Source: Trinickia acidisoli (lineage in GTDB: Bacteria > Pseudomonadota > Gammaproteobacteria > Burkholderiales > Burkholderiaceae). Taken from it: DNA of 64,000 nt. A model generated the notes under the pieces. That model was given only the letters and a program-made list of their open reading frames with translations, was not told the DNA's origin and did not search any database. The stretch is taken from assembly GCF_017315725.1 (NCBI RefSeq), contig NZ_JAFLRG010000001.1:372001-436000 (forward strand), read 5' to 3'. Below, one piece after another: positions 45,990-58,415 of the stretch. Positions within the stretch are counted from its first letter, which is position 1. Each line of letters opens with the position of its first letter. A program made the translations under genes and the position numbers.

Positions 45990-46916
45990 ATGTCAGCGAT
46001 AGAAATCCGCAACGTCAAGAAGCGCTACAAGGCGCTGCAAGCGCTCAAAGGCGTCAGCTTGACGGTCGAGGAGGGCGAGTTTTTCGGCCTGCTCGGCCCG
46101 AACGGCGCGGGCAAGACCACCCTCATCAGCATTCTCGCGGGGCTCGCGCGCGCCGACGAAGGCAGCGTAGCGGTACGGGGGCATGACGTCGTTGCCGATT
46201 TTCGCGAGGCCCGGCGCGCGCTCGGCGTCGTGCCGCAGGAACTCGTATTCGATCCCTTCTTCACGGTGCGCGAGACGCTGCGGATTCAGTCGGGCTATTA
46301 CGGGCTGCATCGGAACGACGATTGGATCGACGAGGTCATGGCCAATCTCGATCTGACCGAGAAGGCCGATGCGAACATGCGCGCGCTCTCGGGCGGTATG
46401 AAGCGGCGCGTGCTCGTTGCGCAGGCGCTCGTGCATCGTCCGCCCGTCATCGTGCTCGACGAGCCGACGGCGGGCGTCGACGTGGAGTTGCGCCAAACGT
46501 TGTGGAAATTCATCTCGCGCTTGAACCGCGAAGGCCACACGATCGTGCTGACCACGCACTATCTCGAAGAAGCCGAATCGCTGTGCGACCGCATCGCCAT
46601 GCTGCGTCGTGGCGAGGTGGTCGCGCTCGACAGCACGAGCGCACTGCTGCAGCGCTTCGCCGGCATGCAACTATTCGTGCGTTTTACCGAAGGCGTGCTG
46701 CCCACGGAGTTGCGTCCGCTCGAAATCGACCCGTCCGCGGCGGACGCTCGGCAGCATCTGCTGCGCCTGTCGAGCTACGACGACGTCGAGCGCATCCTTG
46801 CTCAATGCCGGGCAGCGGGCTGCGCGTTCGACGAGATCGACGTACGCAAGGCCGACCTCGAAGACGTTTTCGTTCAACTGATGAACGCGCCCGAACTCGT
46901 CGAGGGATTGGCATGA
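45990..46916 (+). CDS. ABC-2 type exporter ATP-binding protein
   Basis: This 308-residue ATPase resembles the YadG/NodI group. It has Walker A GPNGAGKTT, signature LSGGMKRRVLVAQALVHRP, Walker B VIVLDEPTAGVD and the H-loop LTTHYLEEAE. A C-terminal extension of about 90 residues follows. The partner permease starts at the overlapping ATGA. The same pair sits between the mla operon and ibaG-murA in related species, so a link to envelope maintenance is possible, but the substrate is unknown. Confidence 0.9.
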   Translation: MSAIEIRNVKKRYKALQALKGVSLTVEEGEFFGLLGPNGAGKTTLISILAGLARADEGSVAVRGHDVVADFREARRALGVVPQELVFDPFFTVRETLRIQSGYYGLHRNDDWIDEVMANLDLTEKADANMRALSGGMKRRVLVAQALVHRPPVIVLDEPTAGVDVELRQTLWKFISRLNREGHTIVLTTHYLEEAESLCDRIAMLRRGEVVALDSTSALLQRFAGMQLFVRFTEGVLPTELRPLEIDPSAADARQHLLRLSSYDDVERILAQCRAAGCAFDEIDVRKADLEDVFVQLMNAPELVEGLA

Positions 46917-47668
46917 GCGGCTTTCGCACCCTGTTCTATAAAGAGCTCCTGCGCTTTTGGAAGGTCTCGTTCCAAACGGTGCTTGCGCCCGTCGTCACGG
47001 CGCTGCTCTATCTGACGATCTTCGGCCATGCGCTGCGCGGGCACGTCGACGTCTATCCGGGCGTCGAGTACACGAGCTTTCTGGTGCCGGGCCTCGTGAT
47101 GATGAGCGTGCTGCAAAATTCGTTCGCGAACAGCTCGTCGTCGCTGATCCAATCGAAAATCACCGGCAACCTCGTGTTCGTGCTGCTGCCGCCGCTCACC
47201 TATTGGGAGATGTACGGGGCCTACGTGCTCGCATCGGTCGTGCGCGGGCTCGCGGTGGGTCTCGGCGTGTTCGTCGTCACGATTTGGTTCATCCCCGTGA
47301 CGTTCACCGCGCCGCTCTTCATCGTGGCGTTTGCCGTCCTCGGCTCGGCGATTCTCGGCACGCTCGGGCTCATCGCCGGTATCTGGGCCGAGAAGTTCGA
47401 TCAGCTCGCGGCGTTTCAAAATTTCTTGATCATGCCCCTCACGTTTCTCTCGGGCGTGTTCTATTCGACGCATACGCTGCCCACGCTCTGGCGCCACGTA
47501 TCGCGGTTGAACCCGTTTTTCTACATGATCGACGGCTTTCGCTACGGTTTTTTCGGCTTGTCCGATATCGACCCGTTCGTGAGCTTGGCCGTCGTCGGCG
47601 GATTTTTCGCGCTGATCGCCGTGCTCGCGATGCGTCTGCTCGCGTCGGGCTACAAGCTGCGTTATTGA
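46913..47668 (+). CDS. ABC-2 type exporter permease
   Basis: The 251-residue product has about six membrane segments of the ABC-2 family (YadH/NodJ type), with FYKELLRFWKVSFQTVLAPVVTALLY at the start, a central SFLVPGLVMMSVLQNSFANSSSS and the LTFLSGVFYSTHTLP motif near residue 185. The ATG at 46913 overlaps the ATPase stop, so the two form one transporter. The substrate is not evident. Confidence 0.9.
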   Translation: MSGFRTLFYKELLRFWKVSFQTVLAPVVTALLYLTIFGHALRGHVDVYPGVEYTSFLVPGLVMMSVLQNSFANSSSSLIQSKITGNLVFVLLPPLTYWEMYGAYVLASVVRGLAVGLGVFVVTIWFIPVTFTAPLFIVAFAVLGSAILGTLGLIAGIWAEKFDQLAAFQNFLIMPLTFLSGVFYSTHTLPTLWRHVSRLNPFFYMIDGFRYGFFGLSDIDPFVSLAVVGGFFALIAVLAMRLLASGYKLRY

Positions 47669-47688
47669 ATCGGAAAGGAGCGTTCACC

Positions 47689-49968
<2,280 letters not shown>

Positions 49969-50035
49969 CGCGGGCCAGGCCCGCCGCGCGTGCCGCGCGT
50001 TTCGCCCGGCACGCATTACCGAAACGGATACCAGC

Positions 50036-51358
50036 ATGTCACTTACGATTCGCAAACTCGATTCGAGCGCCGGCGGCTTCAGCGCAGCGCTCGCTGCCGT
50101 GCTTGCCTTCGAGGCGAGCGAGGACGAAGCGATCGAGCGCTCGGTCGGCCAGATCCTGGCCGATGTGAAAGCGCGCGGCGATGCGGCCGTGCTCGAGTAC
50201 ACGAACCGCTTCGATCGATTGTCGGCCGAGAGCGTCGCGGCGCTCGAGCTGCCGCAGAGCGAGCTCGAAGCCGCGCTCGAAGGGCTCGAGCCGAAGCGGC
50301 GCGCGGCGCTCGAAGCGGCGGCGGCGCGTGTGCGCGCCTACCACGAGAAGCAGAAGATCGAGTGCGGCAGCCATAGCTGGCAATACACGGAAGCCGACGG
50401 CACCGTGCTCGGCCAAAAGGTGACGCCGCTCGATCGCGCCGGCATCTACGTGCCGGGCGGCAAGGCCGCCTATCCGTCGTCGGTGCTGATGAACGCCATT
50501 CCGGCGCGCGTCGCCGGCGTGCGCGAGATCGTGATGGTCGTGCCGACGCCCGATGGCGTGCGCAATCCGCTCGTGCTGGCCGCTGCGCTGCTCGGCGGCG
50601 TAGACCGCGTGTTCACGATCGGCGGCGCGCAGGCGGTCGGCGCGCTCGCGTACGGCACGCAAACGCTGCCGGCTGTCGACAAAATCTGCGGCCCCGGCAA
50701 CGCGTACGTTGCGGCGGCCAAGCGGCGCGTGTTCGGCACGGTCGGCATCGACATGATCGCCGGACCCTCGGAAATTCTCGTGATCTGCGACGGCACGACC
50801 GATCCGCGCTGGGTCGCGATGGACCTGTTCTCGCAGGCCGAGCACGACGAGCTCGCTCAATCGATCCTGCTGTGCCCCGACGAAGCGTTCATCGCGCGCG
50901 TGCAGGAGGCGATCGTCGAACTGTTGCCGACGATGCCGCGCCGCGACGTGATCGAGCGCTCGCTCGTCGATCGCGGCGCGCTCGTGAAGGTACGCGACAT
51001 GGCCGAGGCTTGCGCGATCGCCAACCAAATCGCGCCCGAGCACCTGGAAATTTCGGCGCTCGATCCGCATCAATGGGCGAAGGAGATCCGGCATGCGGGC
51101 GCGATCTTCTTGGGCCGCTACACGAGCGAGAGCCTTGGCGACTATTGCGCCGGGCCCAATCACGTCCTGCCGACTTCGCGCACGGCGCGTTTCTCGTCGC
51201 CGCTCGGCGTGTACGATTTCTTCAAGCGCTCGAGCGTCATCGAGGTGAGCGCCGAGGGCGCGCAAACGCTCGGCGAGATCGCGGCCGAACTTGCTTATGG
51301 CGAAGGCTTGCCGGCGCACGCGCGCAGCGCCGAATACCGAATGAAACAAGGCGGCTGA
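50036..51358 (+). CDS. hisD: Histidinol dehydrogenase
   Basis: HisD oxidises histidinol to histidine in two NAD-dependent steps at a zinc site. The 440-residue product has the family blocks [65 protein letters not shown] and [11 protein letters not shown], then the [14 protein letters not shown] segment near the C-terminus. It follows hisG by 67 bases and abuts hisC. Full length and intact. Confidence 0.96.
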   Translation: MSLTIRKLDSSAGGFSAALAAVLAFEASEDEAIERSVGQILADVKARGDAAVLEYTNRFDRLSAESVAALELPQSELEAALEGLEPKRRAALEAAAARVRAYHEKQKIECGSHSWQYTEADGTVLGQKVTPLDRAGIYVPGGKAAYPSSVLMNAIPARVAGVREIVMVVPTPDGVRNPLVLAAALLGGVDRVFTIGGAQAVGALAYGTQTLPAVDKICGPGNAYVAAAKRRVFGTVGIDMIAGPSEILVICDGTTDPRWVAMDLFSQAEHDELAQSILLCPDEAFIARVQEAIVELLPTMPRRDVIERSLVDRGALVKVRDMAEACAIANQIAPEHLEISALDPHQWAKEIRHAGAIFLGRYTSESLGDYCAGPNHVLPTSRTARFSSPLGVYDFFKRSSVIEVSAEGAQTLGEIAAELAYGEGLPAHARSAEYRMKQGG

Positions 51359-51359
51359 G

Positions 51360-52496
51360 ATGACACAACCTTCGCTCCCCCCCGAGGGGGCCCCCGGTAC
51401 GCTTGGGAGCGTCCCGGCGCGCACCGGGACGAAACCCGCGGACGTCATCCGTGCCGACGTGCTGTCGATGACGACCTACGCCGTTGCCGATGCGACAGGC
51501 TTCGTGAAGCTCGACGCGATGGAGAATCCGTTCGCGCTGCCCGCGCCGCTTGCCGCGCAGCTGGGCGAGGTATTGGCCGGCATCGCGCTCAATCGCTACC
51601 CGCAGCCGCGGCCGGCCGTGCTCGTTCAGAAGCTCAAGCAGGTGATGGGCGTGCCGAGCGGGGCCGACGTACTGCTCGGCAACGGCTCGGACGAAATCAT
51701 CAGCGTGATTGCCGTCGCCTGTGCGAAGCCGGGCGCGAAGCTGCTCGCTCCCGTGCCGGGCTTCGTCATGTACCAGATGTCGGCGAAGTTCGCGCAGCTC
51801 GAGTTCGTCGGCGTGCCGCACCGCGCCGATTTAACGCTCGACGTCGACGCGATGCTCGCCGCGATTGCCGAGCACAAGCCGGCCATCATCTATCTGGCCT
51901 ATCCGAACAACCCGACCGGCACGCTGTACCCGGACGCCGACATCGAGCGCATCATCGCGGCGGCGCAGGGCAGCCTCGTCGTCATCGACGAGGCTTATCA
52001 GCCGTTCGCGCAAAAGAGCTGGATCGGGCGTGTGCTCGATTACGACAACGTCGTCGTCATGCGCACCGTTTCGAAGCTGGGGCTGGCCGGCATCCGGCTC
52101 GGCTACCTCGCCGGCGCGCCGGCCTGGCTCGATGAGTTCGACAAAGTGCGCCCGCCGTACAACGTGAACGTGCTGACGCAGGCGGCCGCGGAATTCATGC
52201 TCGATCACGTCGACGTGCTCGAGGCGCAGGCCGCGCAATTGCGCGCAGAGCGCGCGACCTTGTCGGCCGCGGTGGCGGCTTTGCCGGGTGCGACGGTGTT
52301 CCCGAGCGCGGGCAATTTCCTGCTCGTGCGCGTGCCCGATGCCGATGCGGCGTTCGGTGTCCTGCTCGGGGCGAAGGTTTTGGTCAAAAACCTGGGTAAA
52401 ATGCATCCATTGCTGGCTAATTGCCTGCGTTTGACGGTCGGTGCGCCCGACGAAAACGCACAAATGCTGGCGGCGCTTCAGCTAGCGCTGAAATAA
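51360..52496 (+). CDS. hisC: Histidinol-phosphate aminotransferase with an unusual N-terminal insertion
   Basis: HisC transfers an amino group to imidazole acetol-phosphate. The 378-residue fold-type I PLP enzyme has [35 protein letters not shown] and the PLP lysine in [15 protein letters not shown]. The family core begins at about residue 27 ([11 protein letters not shown]). Residues 4-26 (around [14 protein letters not shown]) are encoded by a GC-rich stretch of nested palindromes (51373-51431) and look inserted between the start codon and the core. The start lies one base after the hisD stop. Confidence 0.93.
   Translation: MTQPSLPPEGAPGTLGSVPARTGTKPADVIRADVLSMTTYAVADATGFVKLDAMENPFALPAPLAAQLGEVLAGIALNRYPQPRPAVLVQKLKQVMGVPSGADVLLGNGSDEIISVIAVACAKPGAKLLAPVPGFVMYQMSAKFAQLEFVGVPHRADLTLDVDAMLAAIAEHKPAIIYLAYPNNPTGTLYPDADIERIIAAAQGSLVVIDEAYQPFAQKSWIGRVLDYDNVVVMRTVSKLGLAGIRLGYLAGAPAWLDEFDKVRPPYNVNVLTQAAAEFMLDHVDVLEAQAAQLRAERATLSAAVAALPGATVFPSAGNFLLVRVPDADAAFGVLLGAKVLVKNLGKMHPLLANCLRLTVGAPDENAQMLAALQLALK
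51373..51431 (+). repeat. REP-like nested palindromes inside the 5' end of hisC
   Basis: CGCTCCC (51373-51379) pairs with GGGAGCG (51405-51411) around an inner run of C and G that can also pair. Directly adjoining, CGTCCCGG (51410-51417) pairs perfectly with CCGGGACG (51424-51431). Adjacent GC-rich hairpins of this kind resemble REP elements of Burkholderiales, but I see no second copy in this window. Confidence 0.55.
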
Positions 52497-52516
52497 AAGT
52501 CACTTCGAGGTTTTCC

Positions 52517-53104
52517 ATGCGCGTAGCGGAAGTGTTTCGCGATACCAGCGAAACGAAGATCCGTGTGAAGATCGATCTGGACGGCACGGGCCGGCAAAAG
52601 CTGGCCACAGGCGTGCCGTTTCTCGACCATATGCTCGATCAGATCGCCCGCCACGGCCTGATCGACCTGGACGTCGAGGCGCATGGCGACTTGCATATCG
52701 ACGACCACCACACGGTCGAAGACACCGGCATCACGCTCGGCATGGCGGTGGCCAAGGCGATCGGCGACAAAAAAGGCATTCGCCGCTACGGTCACGCCTA
52801 CGTGCCGCTCGACGAGGCGCTGTCGCGCGTCGTCATCGATTTTTCCGGCCGTCCGGGGCTCGAGTTCCACGTGCCGTTCACGCGTGCGCGGATCGGCACG
52901 TTCGACGTCGATTTGTCGATCGAGTTTTTCCGCGGCTTCGTCAATCACGCGGGCGTCACGCTGCACATCGATAACTTACGCGGCATCAACGCGCACCATC
53001 AGTTGGAAACGGTGTTCAAGGCGTTCGGCCGCGCGCTGCGCATGGCAGTCGAACTCGACGAGCGTGCGGCGGGGCAGATTCCGTCCACGAAGGGCAGTCT
53101 CTAA
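52517..53104 (+). CDS. hisB: Imidazoleglycerol-phosphate dehydratase
   Basis: HisB dehydrates imidazoleglycerol phosphate. The 195-residue product is the single-function form, with the manganese-binding motifs [24 protein letters not shown] and [18 protein letters not shown]. It lacks the phosphatase domain found in the enteric fusion. The ATG at 52517 begins [15 protein letters not shown]; an in-frame start inside hisC is not used. Confidence 0.96.
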   Translation: MRVAEVFRDTSETKIRVKIDLDGTGRQKLATGVPFLDHMLDQIARHGLIDLDVEAHGDLHIDDHHTVEDTGITLGMAVAKAIGDKKGIRRYGHAYVPLDEALSRVVIDFSGRPGLEFHVPFTRARIGTFDVDLSIEFFRGFVNHAGVTLHIDNLRGINAHHQLETVFKAFGRALRMAVELDERAAGQIPSTKGSL

Positions 53105-53140
53105 ATAAAGCGGCTGGACCGACCGGGGCGCCGGCTTGCG

Positions 53141-53761
53141 ATGGATCTTCTCAAATCGTTTATTTCACTGCTGGCGCTGATCAATCCCGTCGGCGCAGTG
53201 CCGTTCTTCTTGAGCCTCACGTCGGCGCATTCCGACGCGGAGCGGCGCCGCACGATCCGCATCGCCTCGATCTCGGTGTTTTGCGTGATCGCCGTGACGA
53301 CATTGCTCGGCCAGCAGATCATCAGCTTTTTTGGGATTTCGGTCGGTTCGCTCGAAGTCGGCGGCGGCATCATCATGCTGCTGATGGCCATCAACATGCT
53401 GAACGCGCAGATCGGCAACACGCGCGCGACGCCCGAGGAGCGCGACGAGGCCGAATCGAAGAACAGCATCGCCGTCGTGCCGCTGGCGATCCCGTTGCTG
53501 ACGGGCCCCGGCACGATCAGCACGGTGATCGTCTATTCGGCGGGCGCTTTTCACTGGTACGACCGGGTTGGGCTCGTGGGGATCGGCGCGGTGATCGCGG
53601 TCATCTGTTTCGGGGCGCTCAGGCTTGCCGAGCCGATCGCTCGCTGGGTCGGCCAGACGGGCATCAACATCGGCACGCGGCTCATGGGCTTGATGTTGTC
53701 GGCGCTGGCGGTGGAGTTCATCGTCGACGGATTGAAGGCATTGCTGCCTAACTTGCGCTGA
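53141..53761 (+). CDS. MarC family integral membrane protein
   Basis: This 206-residue protein has about six membrane segments and the MarC (UPF0056) marks [15 protein letters not shown] at the start, [15 protein letters not shown] and [16 protein letters not shown]. The family's role is unresolved: multiple-antibiotic resistance was proposed and later doubted for E. coli MarC, and an amino acid channel role has been suggested. It sits inside the his operon between hisB and hisH in the same direction, as in other Burkholderia relatives, so it is probably co-expressed. Confidence 0.9.
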   Translation: MDLLKSFISLLALINPVGAVPFFLSLTSAHSDAERRRTIRIASISVFCVIAVTTLLGQQIISFFGISVGSLEVGGGIIMLLMAINMLNAQIGNTRATPEERDEAESKNSIAVVPLAIPLLTGPGTISTVIVYSAGAFHWYDRVGLVGIGAVIAVICFGALRLAEPIARWVGQTGINIGTRLMGLMLSALAVEFIVDGLKALLPNLR

Positions 53762-53777
53762 AAAAGCGCTGCTTGAG

Positions 53778-54416
53778 ATGAAAAAGATTGCGATTGTGGA
53801 TTACGGGATGGGCAACCTGCGCTCGGTGTACCAAGCGCTGAGGAAGGCCGCACCCGAAGCGGACGTGGCGATCGTCGATCGTCCCGAAGCAATTCGCGCG
53901 GCCGAGCGTATCGTGCTGCCGGGCCAGGGCGCGATGCCCGACTGCATGCGCTGCCTCGGCGAATCGGGGCTGCAGGAGGCGGTGCTCGAAGCCTCGCGCG
54001 CCAAGCCGCTGATGGGCGTGTGCGTCGGCGAGCAAATGCTGTTCGATTGGAGCGAAGAAGGTTCGACGCCGGGTCTCGGCCTGATGCCGGGCAAGGTGGC
54101 GCGCTTTCGGCTCGACGGCCGCCTGCAGGACGACGGTTCGCGCTTCAAGGTGCCGCAGATGGGCTGGAACCGCGTGCGGCAAACGCGCGCCCATCCGCTG
54201 TGGGCCGGCGTGCCCGACGGCGCGTTCTTCTATTTCGTGCATAGCTATTACGTCGTTCCCGAAAACCCCGAGCACACGGCCGGCGAAACCGATTACGGCA
54301 CGACGTTCACGTCGGCGGTGGCGCGCGAGAACCTCTTCGCGACGCAGTTTCACCCCGAGAAGAGCGCCGACACGGGGCTGCGCGTGTACCGCAATTTCGT
54401 CGATTGGAACCCATGA
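53778..54416 (+). CDS. hisH: Imidazole glycerol phosphate synthase glutaminase subunit HisH
   Basis: HisH releases ammonia from glutamine for HisF. The 212-residue class I amidotransferase has the nucleophile cysteine in [10 protein letters not shown] and the His-Glu pair in [12 protein letters not shown]. The start [14 protein letters not shown] is typical. It follows the marC-like gene by 16 bases. Confidence 0.95.
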   Translation: MKKIAIVDYGMGNLRSVYQALRKAAPEADVAIVDRPEAIRAAERIVLPGQGAMPDCMRCLGESGLQEAVLEASRAKPLMGVCVGEQMLFDWSEEGSTPGLGLMPGKVARFRLDGRLQDDGSRFKVPQMGWNRVRQTRAHPLWAGVPDGAFFYFVHSYYVVPENPEHTAGETDYGTTFTSAVARENLFATQFHPEKSADTGLRVYRNFVDWNP

Positions 54417-54584
54417 ACGAGGTGCGGCCGTTTGCGTGCTTCGGTCCGATACGGATGGCAAGCGGGCGGAGTCCCGAAAGAGTTGTACTAAACTAAGCGA
54501 CACGGCTTTTCGACGTCGGGGGTGGTTGTGTGCCCGGCGCCGGAGGCCACCGATTCTCAACCTCCCAGATTTCACGCGATTGCT

Positions 54585-55337
54585 ATGCTGCTGATTCCCG
54601 CCATCGACCTCAAGGACGGTCAGTGTGTGCGCCTTAAACAAGGCGATATGGACCAGGCGACGATATTTTCCGAGGATCCCGCGGCGATGGCCCGACATTG
54701 GGTCGATCGCGGCGCACGGCGGCTGCATCTGGTCGACCTGAACGGCGCCTTCGCGGGCAAGCCGAGGAACGAGGAAGCTATCCGAGCCATCATCGACGAA
54801 GTCGGCAGAGAGATCCCCGTGCAACTCGGCGGCGGTATCCGCGATCTCGAGACGATCGAGCGTTATCTCGACGATGGCCTGTCGTATGTGATCATCGGCA
54901 CGGCCGCCGTGAAGAACCCGGGCTTCCTGCAGGACGCCTGCACGGCGTTCGGCGGCCACATCATCGTCGGCCTCGACGCCAAGGACGGCAAGGTGGCGAC
55001 GGACGGCTGGAGCAAGCTCACGGGCCACGAAGTCGTCGATCTGGCCCAAAAGTTCGAGGACTACGGCTGCGAGTCGATCATCTACACCGATATTGGCCGC
55101 GACGGCATGCTTCAGGGCATCAACATCGAAGCAACGGTGCGCCTCGCCCGCGCCGTGAAGATCCCGGTGATCGCGAGCGGCGGGCTCTCGAATCTGGCCG
55201 ACATCGACGCGTTGTGCGAAGTCGAAAACGAAGGTGTCGAAGGCGTCATCTGCGGGCGTGCGATCTATTCGGGCGATCTCGATTTCGGCGCCGCGCAAAC
55301 GCGCGCCGACGCGCTGCGCGAATCGGACGACGCGTAA
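54585..55337 (+). CDS. hisA: ProFAR isomerase HisA
   Basis: HisA isomerises the phosphoribosyl-formimino intermediate of histidine synthesis. The 250-residue TIM barrel has the catalytic aspartates in [16 protein letters not shown] and in [13 protein letters not shown], with VQLGGGIRD and VIASGGLSN phosphate-binding loops. The ATG at 54585 gives the normal start; a longer in-frame start at 54522 is not supported. A 168-base gap separates it from hisH. Confidence 0.96.
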   Translation: MLLIPAIDLKDGQCVRLKQGDMDQATIFSEDPAAMARHWVDRGARRLHLVDLNGAFAGKPRNEEAIRAIIDEVGREIPVQLGGGIRDLETIERYLDDGLSYVIIGTAAVKNPGFLQDACTAFGGHIIVGLDAKDGKVATDGWSKLTGHEVVDLAQKFEDYGCESIIYTDIGRDGMLQGINIEATVRLARAVKIPVIASGGLSNLADIDALCEVENEGVEGVICGRAIYSGDLDFGAAQTRADALRESDDA

Positions 55338-55338
55338 A

Positions 55339-55403
55339 GGTACGCGGGGTACGCGGGGTCCGCGGGCAAGTCAGGCTCGGCAGCCCGGCAGCCCGGCAGC
55401 CGG
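55339..55403 (+). repeat. Short tandem repeats in the hisA-hisF spacer
   Basis: Immediately after the hisA stop there are three near-identical 9-mers (GGTACGCGG twice, then GGTCCGCGG, 55339-55365). They are followed by CAGCCCGG twice and a partial third copy (55381-55403). The 202-base hisA-hisF spacer is much longer than the other his gaps. Confidence 0.8.
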
Positions 55404-55491
55404 CGTTCGGGGCTGCTTTGCGGTCCGCCCGCGCAAACGCGAGCGGCGCCGGCCCGAACAGCCGCGGCACCCGCGCCCGTCTCGGCATCAT

Positions 55492-55515
55492 GCCGCCTGC
55501 ATTGCCGCAGGCGGC
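55492..55515 (+). promoter_or_regulatory. Strong hairpin before hisF
   Basis: GCCGCCTGC (55492-55500) pairs perfectly with GCAGGCGGC (55507-55515) around ATTGCC. It ends 24 bases before the hisF ATG and has no T run, so it may affect RNA processing or translation of hisF rather than end transcription. Confidence 0.55.
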
Positions 55516-55539
55516 TCACTTAGCGGCAATTGCACCATC

Positions 55540-56316
55540 ATGGCTCTAGCTAAACGCATCATTCCCTGCCTGGACGTGACCGCCGGCCGCGTCGTCAAGG
55601 GCGTCAATTTCGTCGAGCTGCGCGACGCCGGCGATCCGGTCGAAATCGCGCGCCGGTACGACGAGCAAGGCGCCGACGAGCTGACGTTCCTCGACATCAC
55701 GGCCACCTCCGATCAGCGCGACCTGATCCTGCCGATCATCGAAGCGGTGGCGGCGCAGGTCTTCATCCCGCTGACGGTGGGCGGCGGCGTGCGCGTGGTC
55801 GAAGACGTGCGGCGATTGCTCAACGCGGGGGCGGACAAAGTCAGCATGAACTCGTCGGCCGTCGCGCGCCCCGAGCTCGTACGCGAGGCTGCGCAGAAAT
55901 ACGGCTCGCAATGCATTGTCGTCGCGATCGATGCGAAACGCGTATCGGGCGAGGGCGAGCCGGCGCGCTGGGAAGTTTTCACGCACGGCGGCCGCAAGGC
56001 AACGGGGCGCGATGCGGTGCAATGGGCCAAGCAGATGGCCGATTTCGGCGCCGGCGAAATCTTGTTGACGAGCATGGATCGCGACGGCACGAAAAGCGGG
56101 TTCGATCTCGCGCTCACGCGCGCGGTGTCCGATGCGGTGCCGGTACCCGTGATCGCTTCCGGCGGTGTCGGTTCGCTGAAGGATCTAGCCGACGGCATCG
56201 TCGAAGGCCATGCCGATGCCGTGCTGGCCGCGAGCATCTTCCACTATGGCGAGCACACGGTCGGCGCGGCGAAGCGCTTCATGGCCGAGCGCGGCATTCC
56301 CGTGAGGCTGGCATGA
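55540..56316 (+). CDS. hisF: Imidazole glycerol phosphate synthase cyclase subunit HisF
   Basis: HisF closes the imidazole ring and releases AICAR. The 258-residue TIM barrel has the catalytic aspartates in [18 protein letters not shown] and in [13 protein letters not shown], plus [11 protein letters not shown] and [10 protein letters not shown]. The ATG at 55540 gives [12 protein letters not shown]. Its stop overlaps the hisI ATG. Confidence 0.96.
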   Translation: MALAKRIIPCLDVTAGRVVKGVNFVELRDAGDPVEIARRYDEQGADELTFLDITATSDQRDLILPIIEAVAAQVFIPLTVGGGVRVVEDVRRLLNAGADKVSMNSSAVARPELVREAAQKYGSQCIVVAIDAKRVSGEGEPARWEVFTHGGRKATGRDAVQWAKQMADFGAGEILLTSMDRDGTKSGFDLALTRAVSDAVPVPVIASGGVGSLKDLADGIVEGHADAVLAASIFHYGEHTVGAAKRFMAERGIPVRLA

Positions 56317-56723
56317 ACGCCCCCGCAGAGAAACCCTGGCTCGACAAGGTGCAATGGGACGCGAACGGTCTCGTGCCGGTGATTGCGCAGGAAGCAACGA
56401 CGGGCGACGTGCTGATGTTCGCGTGGATGAACCGCGAGGCGCTCGCCAAGACGATCGAGACAGGCCGCGCCGTCTATTTTTCGCGTTCGCGCCAGCGCCT
56501 ATGGTTCAAGGGCGAGGAATCCGGCCACGTGCAGCACGTCCATGAGGTGCGGCTCGACTGCGACGAGGACGTCGTGTTGCTCAAGGTCGAGCAAGTGTCG
56601 GGCATTGCCTGCCACACAGGGCGCCACGCCTGTTTTTTCCAGAAATTCGAAGGCACGGCGGATGAAGGCGACTGGATCGCCGTCGACCCCGTGCTGAAAG
56701 ACCCGGAACAGATCTACCGATGA
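56313..56723 (+). CDS. hisI: Phosphoribosyl-AMP cyclohydrolase
   Basis: HisI opens the adenine ring of phosphoribosyl-AMP. The 136-residue product has the zinc and magnesium sites in [30 protein letters not shown] and [13 protein letters not shown]. It is the single-domain form, separate from HisE. Start and stop overlap hisF and hisE respectively. Confidence 0.96.
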   Translation: MNAPAEKPWLDKVQWDANGLVPVIAQEATTGDVLMFAWMNREALAKTIETGRAVYFSRSRQRLWFKGEESGHVQHVHEVRLDCDEDVVLLKVEQVSGIACHTGRHACFFQKFEGTADEGDWIAVDPVLKDPEQIYR

Positions 56724-57124
56724 CGCAATCTCCGCAATCCACCCAAACCGCGGGCGCTGCCGGCGCGACGACCGAGGACACGCTGCTGCGCCTGGCCGCG
56801 GTCATCGACAGCCGCAAGGGCGGCGATCCCGAGGCCTCGTACGTCTCGCGCTTGTTTCACAAGGGCGACGACGCCATCTTGAAGAAGATCGGCGAAGAGG
56901 CGACCGAGGTCGTGCTCGCCGCGAAGGACGTTCGCCAAGGCGGCGCGCCGGCCGCGCTTGTCGGCGAAGTGGCCGATCTTTGGTTTCACTGCCTGGTCAT
57001 GCTGTCGCACTACGATCTGAGCCCCGCCGACGTCATCGCGGAACTCGAGCGGCGCGAAGGCCTATCGGGCATCGAGGAAAAGGCGCTCAGGAAGCGGCGC
57101 GAACGCGAGGAAAACGGCGGCTGA
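56720..57124 (+). CDS. hisE: Phosphoribosyl-ATP pyrophosphatase
   Basis: HisE removes pyrophosphate from phosphoribosyl-ATP. The 134-residue all-helical MazG-like protein has [35 protein letters not shown] and the metal-binding [13 protein letters not shown]. The ATG at 56720 overlaps the hisI stop. It is the last his gene in this operon. Confidence 0.95.
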   Translation: MTQSPQSTQTAGAAGATTEDTLLRLAAVIDSRKGGDPEASYVSRLFHKGDDAILKKIGEEATEVVLAAKDVRQGGAPAALVGEVADLWFHCLVMLSHYDLSPADVIAELERREGLSGIEEKALRKRREREENGG

Positions 57125-57171
57125 GCCGGCGCGCGCGTCGAGCATGCGAGTGCGAGGACAGGAGAGTGAAG

Positions 57172-57549
57172 ATGGAACAACGACCGGACACGCCCGTCTC
57201 CTACCCGACGTCCACGGCAGGCGGCGATTTGCGCACGCTCACGCATATTCTCTATGCGCTTTATGCGCTGCATTGGTTTACGGGCGGCATCTCGATCATC
57301 GTCGCGGTTATCATCGCCTACTTGAAGCGGGACGATGCCGCCGGCACTCCGTATGAAGCGCATATCGAATGGCTGATCCGCACGTTCTGGCGGGGGCTGA
57401 TCGGTTATATCGTCGGCGGCTTGCTCGCGTTCGCCTTCATCGGCTTCCCCATCCTGGCGGCCGTGTCGATTTGGATGCTGTACCGTATCGTGAAAGGCTG
57501 GCTGTATCTCTACGATAACAAGCCGTTGGAGCCGCGGGCGTGGTTTTGA
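57172..57549 (+). CDS. DUF4870 family small membrane protein
   Basis: This 125-residue protein has three hydrophobic segments: near residues 19-47 (HILYALYALHWFTGGISIIVA), 70-93 and 94-110. The central IAYLKRDDAAGTPYEAHIEWLIRTFW is typical of DUF4870 proteins. The function is unknown. AGGAG seven bases before the ATG at 57172 sets the start. It lies between hisE and hinT, in the same direction, and is probably read through from the his operon. Confidence 0.82.
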   Translation: MEQRPDTPVSYPTSTAGGDLRTLTHILYALYALHWFTGGISIIVAVIIAYLKRDDAAGTPYEAHIEWLIRTFWRGLIGYIVGGLLAFAFIGFPILAAVSIWMLYRIVKGWLYLYDNKPLEPRAWF

Positions 57550-57582
57550 CCGCGTCGCGCCATCTTCGCCACCAGGAAGACC

Positions 57583-57945
57583 ATGAGTCACGACAACTGC
57601 ATATTTTGCAAAATCGCATCGGGTGAGATCCCGAGCGCGAAGGTTCACGAGGACGAAGATTTCGTTGCCTTCAAGGACATTCATCCGGCGGCGGACACGC
57701 ACGTCCTCGTGATTCCTCGAAAACATGTCGAAACCTTGTCCAATTGCAACGAAAGCGATGCGCCGCTACTTGGTAAAATGTTGATACTGGTGGCGCGGTT
57801 GGCCGAGCAGCTCGGTTGCGCGTACACCGGCGGCGATACGGGGTTTCGCACGGTCATCAATACGGGGCCGGGCGGTGGGCAGGAGGTCTATCACTTGCAT
57901 GCGCACATACTCGCCGGTCCGCGTCCGTGGAAGCGGATGGGGTAA
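57583..57945 (+). CDS. hinT: Histidine triad nucleotide-binding protein HinT
   Basis: HinT hydrolyses purine phosphoramidates and adenylated lysine. The 120-residue product has the HIT motif YHLHAHILAG, the N-terminal CIFCKIASGEIPSAKVHED and HVLVIPRKHV. It lies between the his and tat genes, a conserved betaproteobacterial order. The physiological role is incompletely known. Confidence 0.94.
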   Translation: MSHDNCIFCKIASGEIPSAKVHEDEDFVAFKDIHPAADTHVLVIPRKHVETLSNCNESDAPLLGKMLILVARLAEQLGCAYTGGDTGFRTVINTGPGGGQEVYHLHAHILAGPRPWKRMG

Positions 57946-58062
57946 CGGGCGGCACACCCTGCTGCCGCATCGGTCGACAGGGCGCGTACGCGCTCCGGTT
58001 ACGGTCGCAAGGCCGGTATTCATTGCCGTCGCAACGCGCGGCGGCAAGCTCGGGAGGTTCTC

Positions 58063-58314
58063 ATGGGTTCATTCAGCATTTGGCACTGGTTGATCGTGCT
58101 TTTGATCGTGGCACTCGTCTTCGGCACGAAGCGCCTGCGCAGCATCGGCAGTGATTTGGGCAGCGCGGTGAAAGGCTTCAAGGAAGGCATCAAAGATGCC
58201 GACGCACCGCCGCCCGCTTCCACGCCGGCCGAACCCGAGCGGCGCGAGTTGCCGCGCTCGAACACGATCGACGTCGAAGCGAAGGAAAAGACGCGCTCGA
58301 ACGACTACCGTTGA
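58063..58314 (+). CDS. tatA: Sec-independent protein translocase subunit TatA
   Basis: TatA forms the pore of the twin-arginine translocase, which exports folded proteins. The 83-residue product has the short N-terminal membrane helix [17 protein letters not shown], the [23 protein letters not shown] hinge and amphipathic helix, and a charged tail. MsrP and the Rieske protein in this window are likely substrates. Confidence 0.95.
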   Translation: MGSFSIWHWLIVLLIVALVFGTKRLRSIGSDLGSAVKGFKEGIKDADAPPPASTPAEPERRELPRSNTIDVEAKEKTRSNDYR

Positions 58315-58415
58315 GCGCATGCCGCGCCGCCCTGCGGGCCTCGGCACGCGAGCGAGCCGGCGCGACCGCACGAAGGCAAAACGTATAACGGACCACGGAC
58401 GACTAGGCCACTCAC

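Noticed and set aside
53748..55298. A 516-codon minus-strand frame over hisH and hisA
   Set aside because: Lies antisense to two clear his genes and shows only shadow-frame composition.
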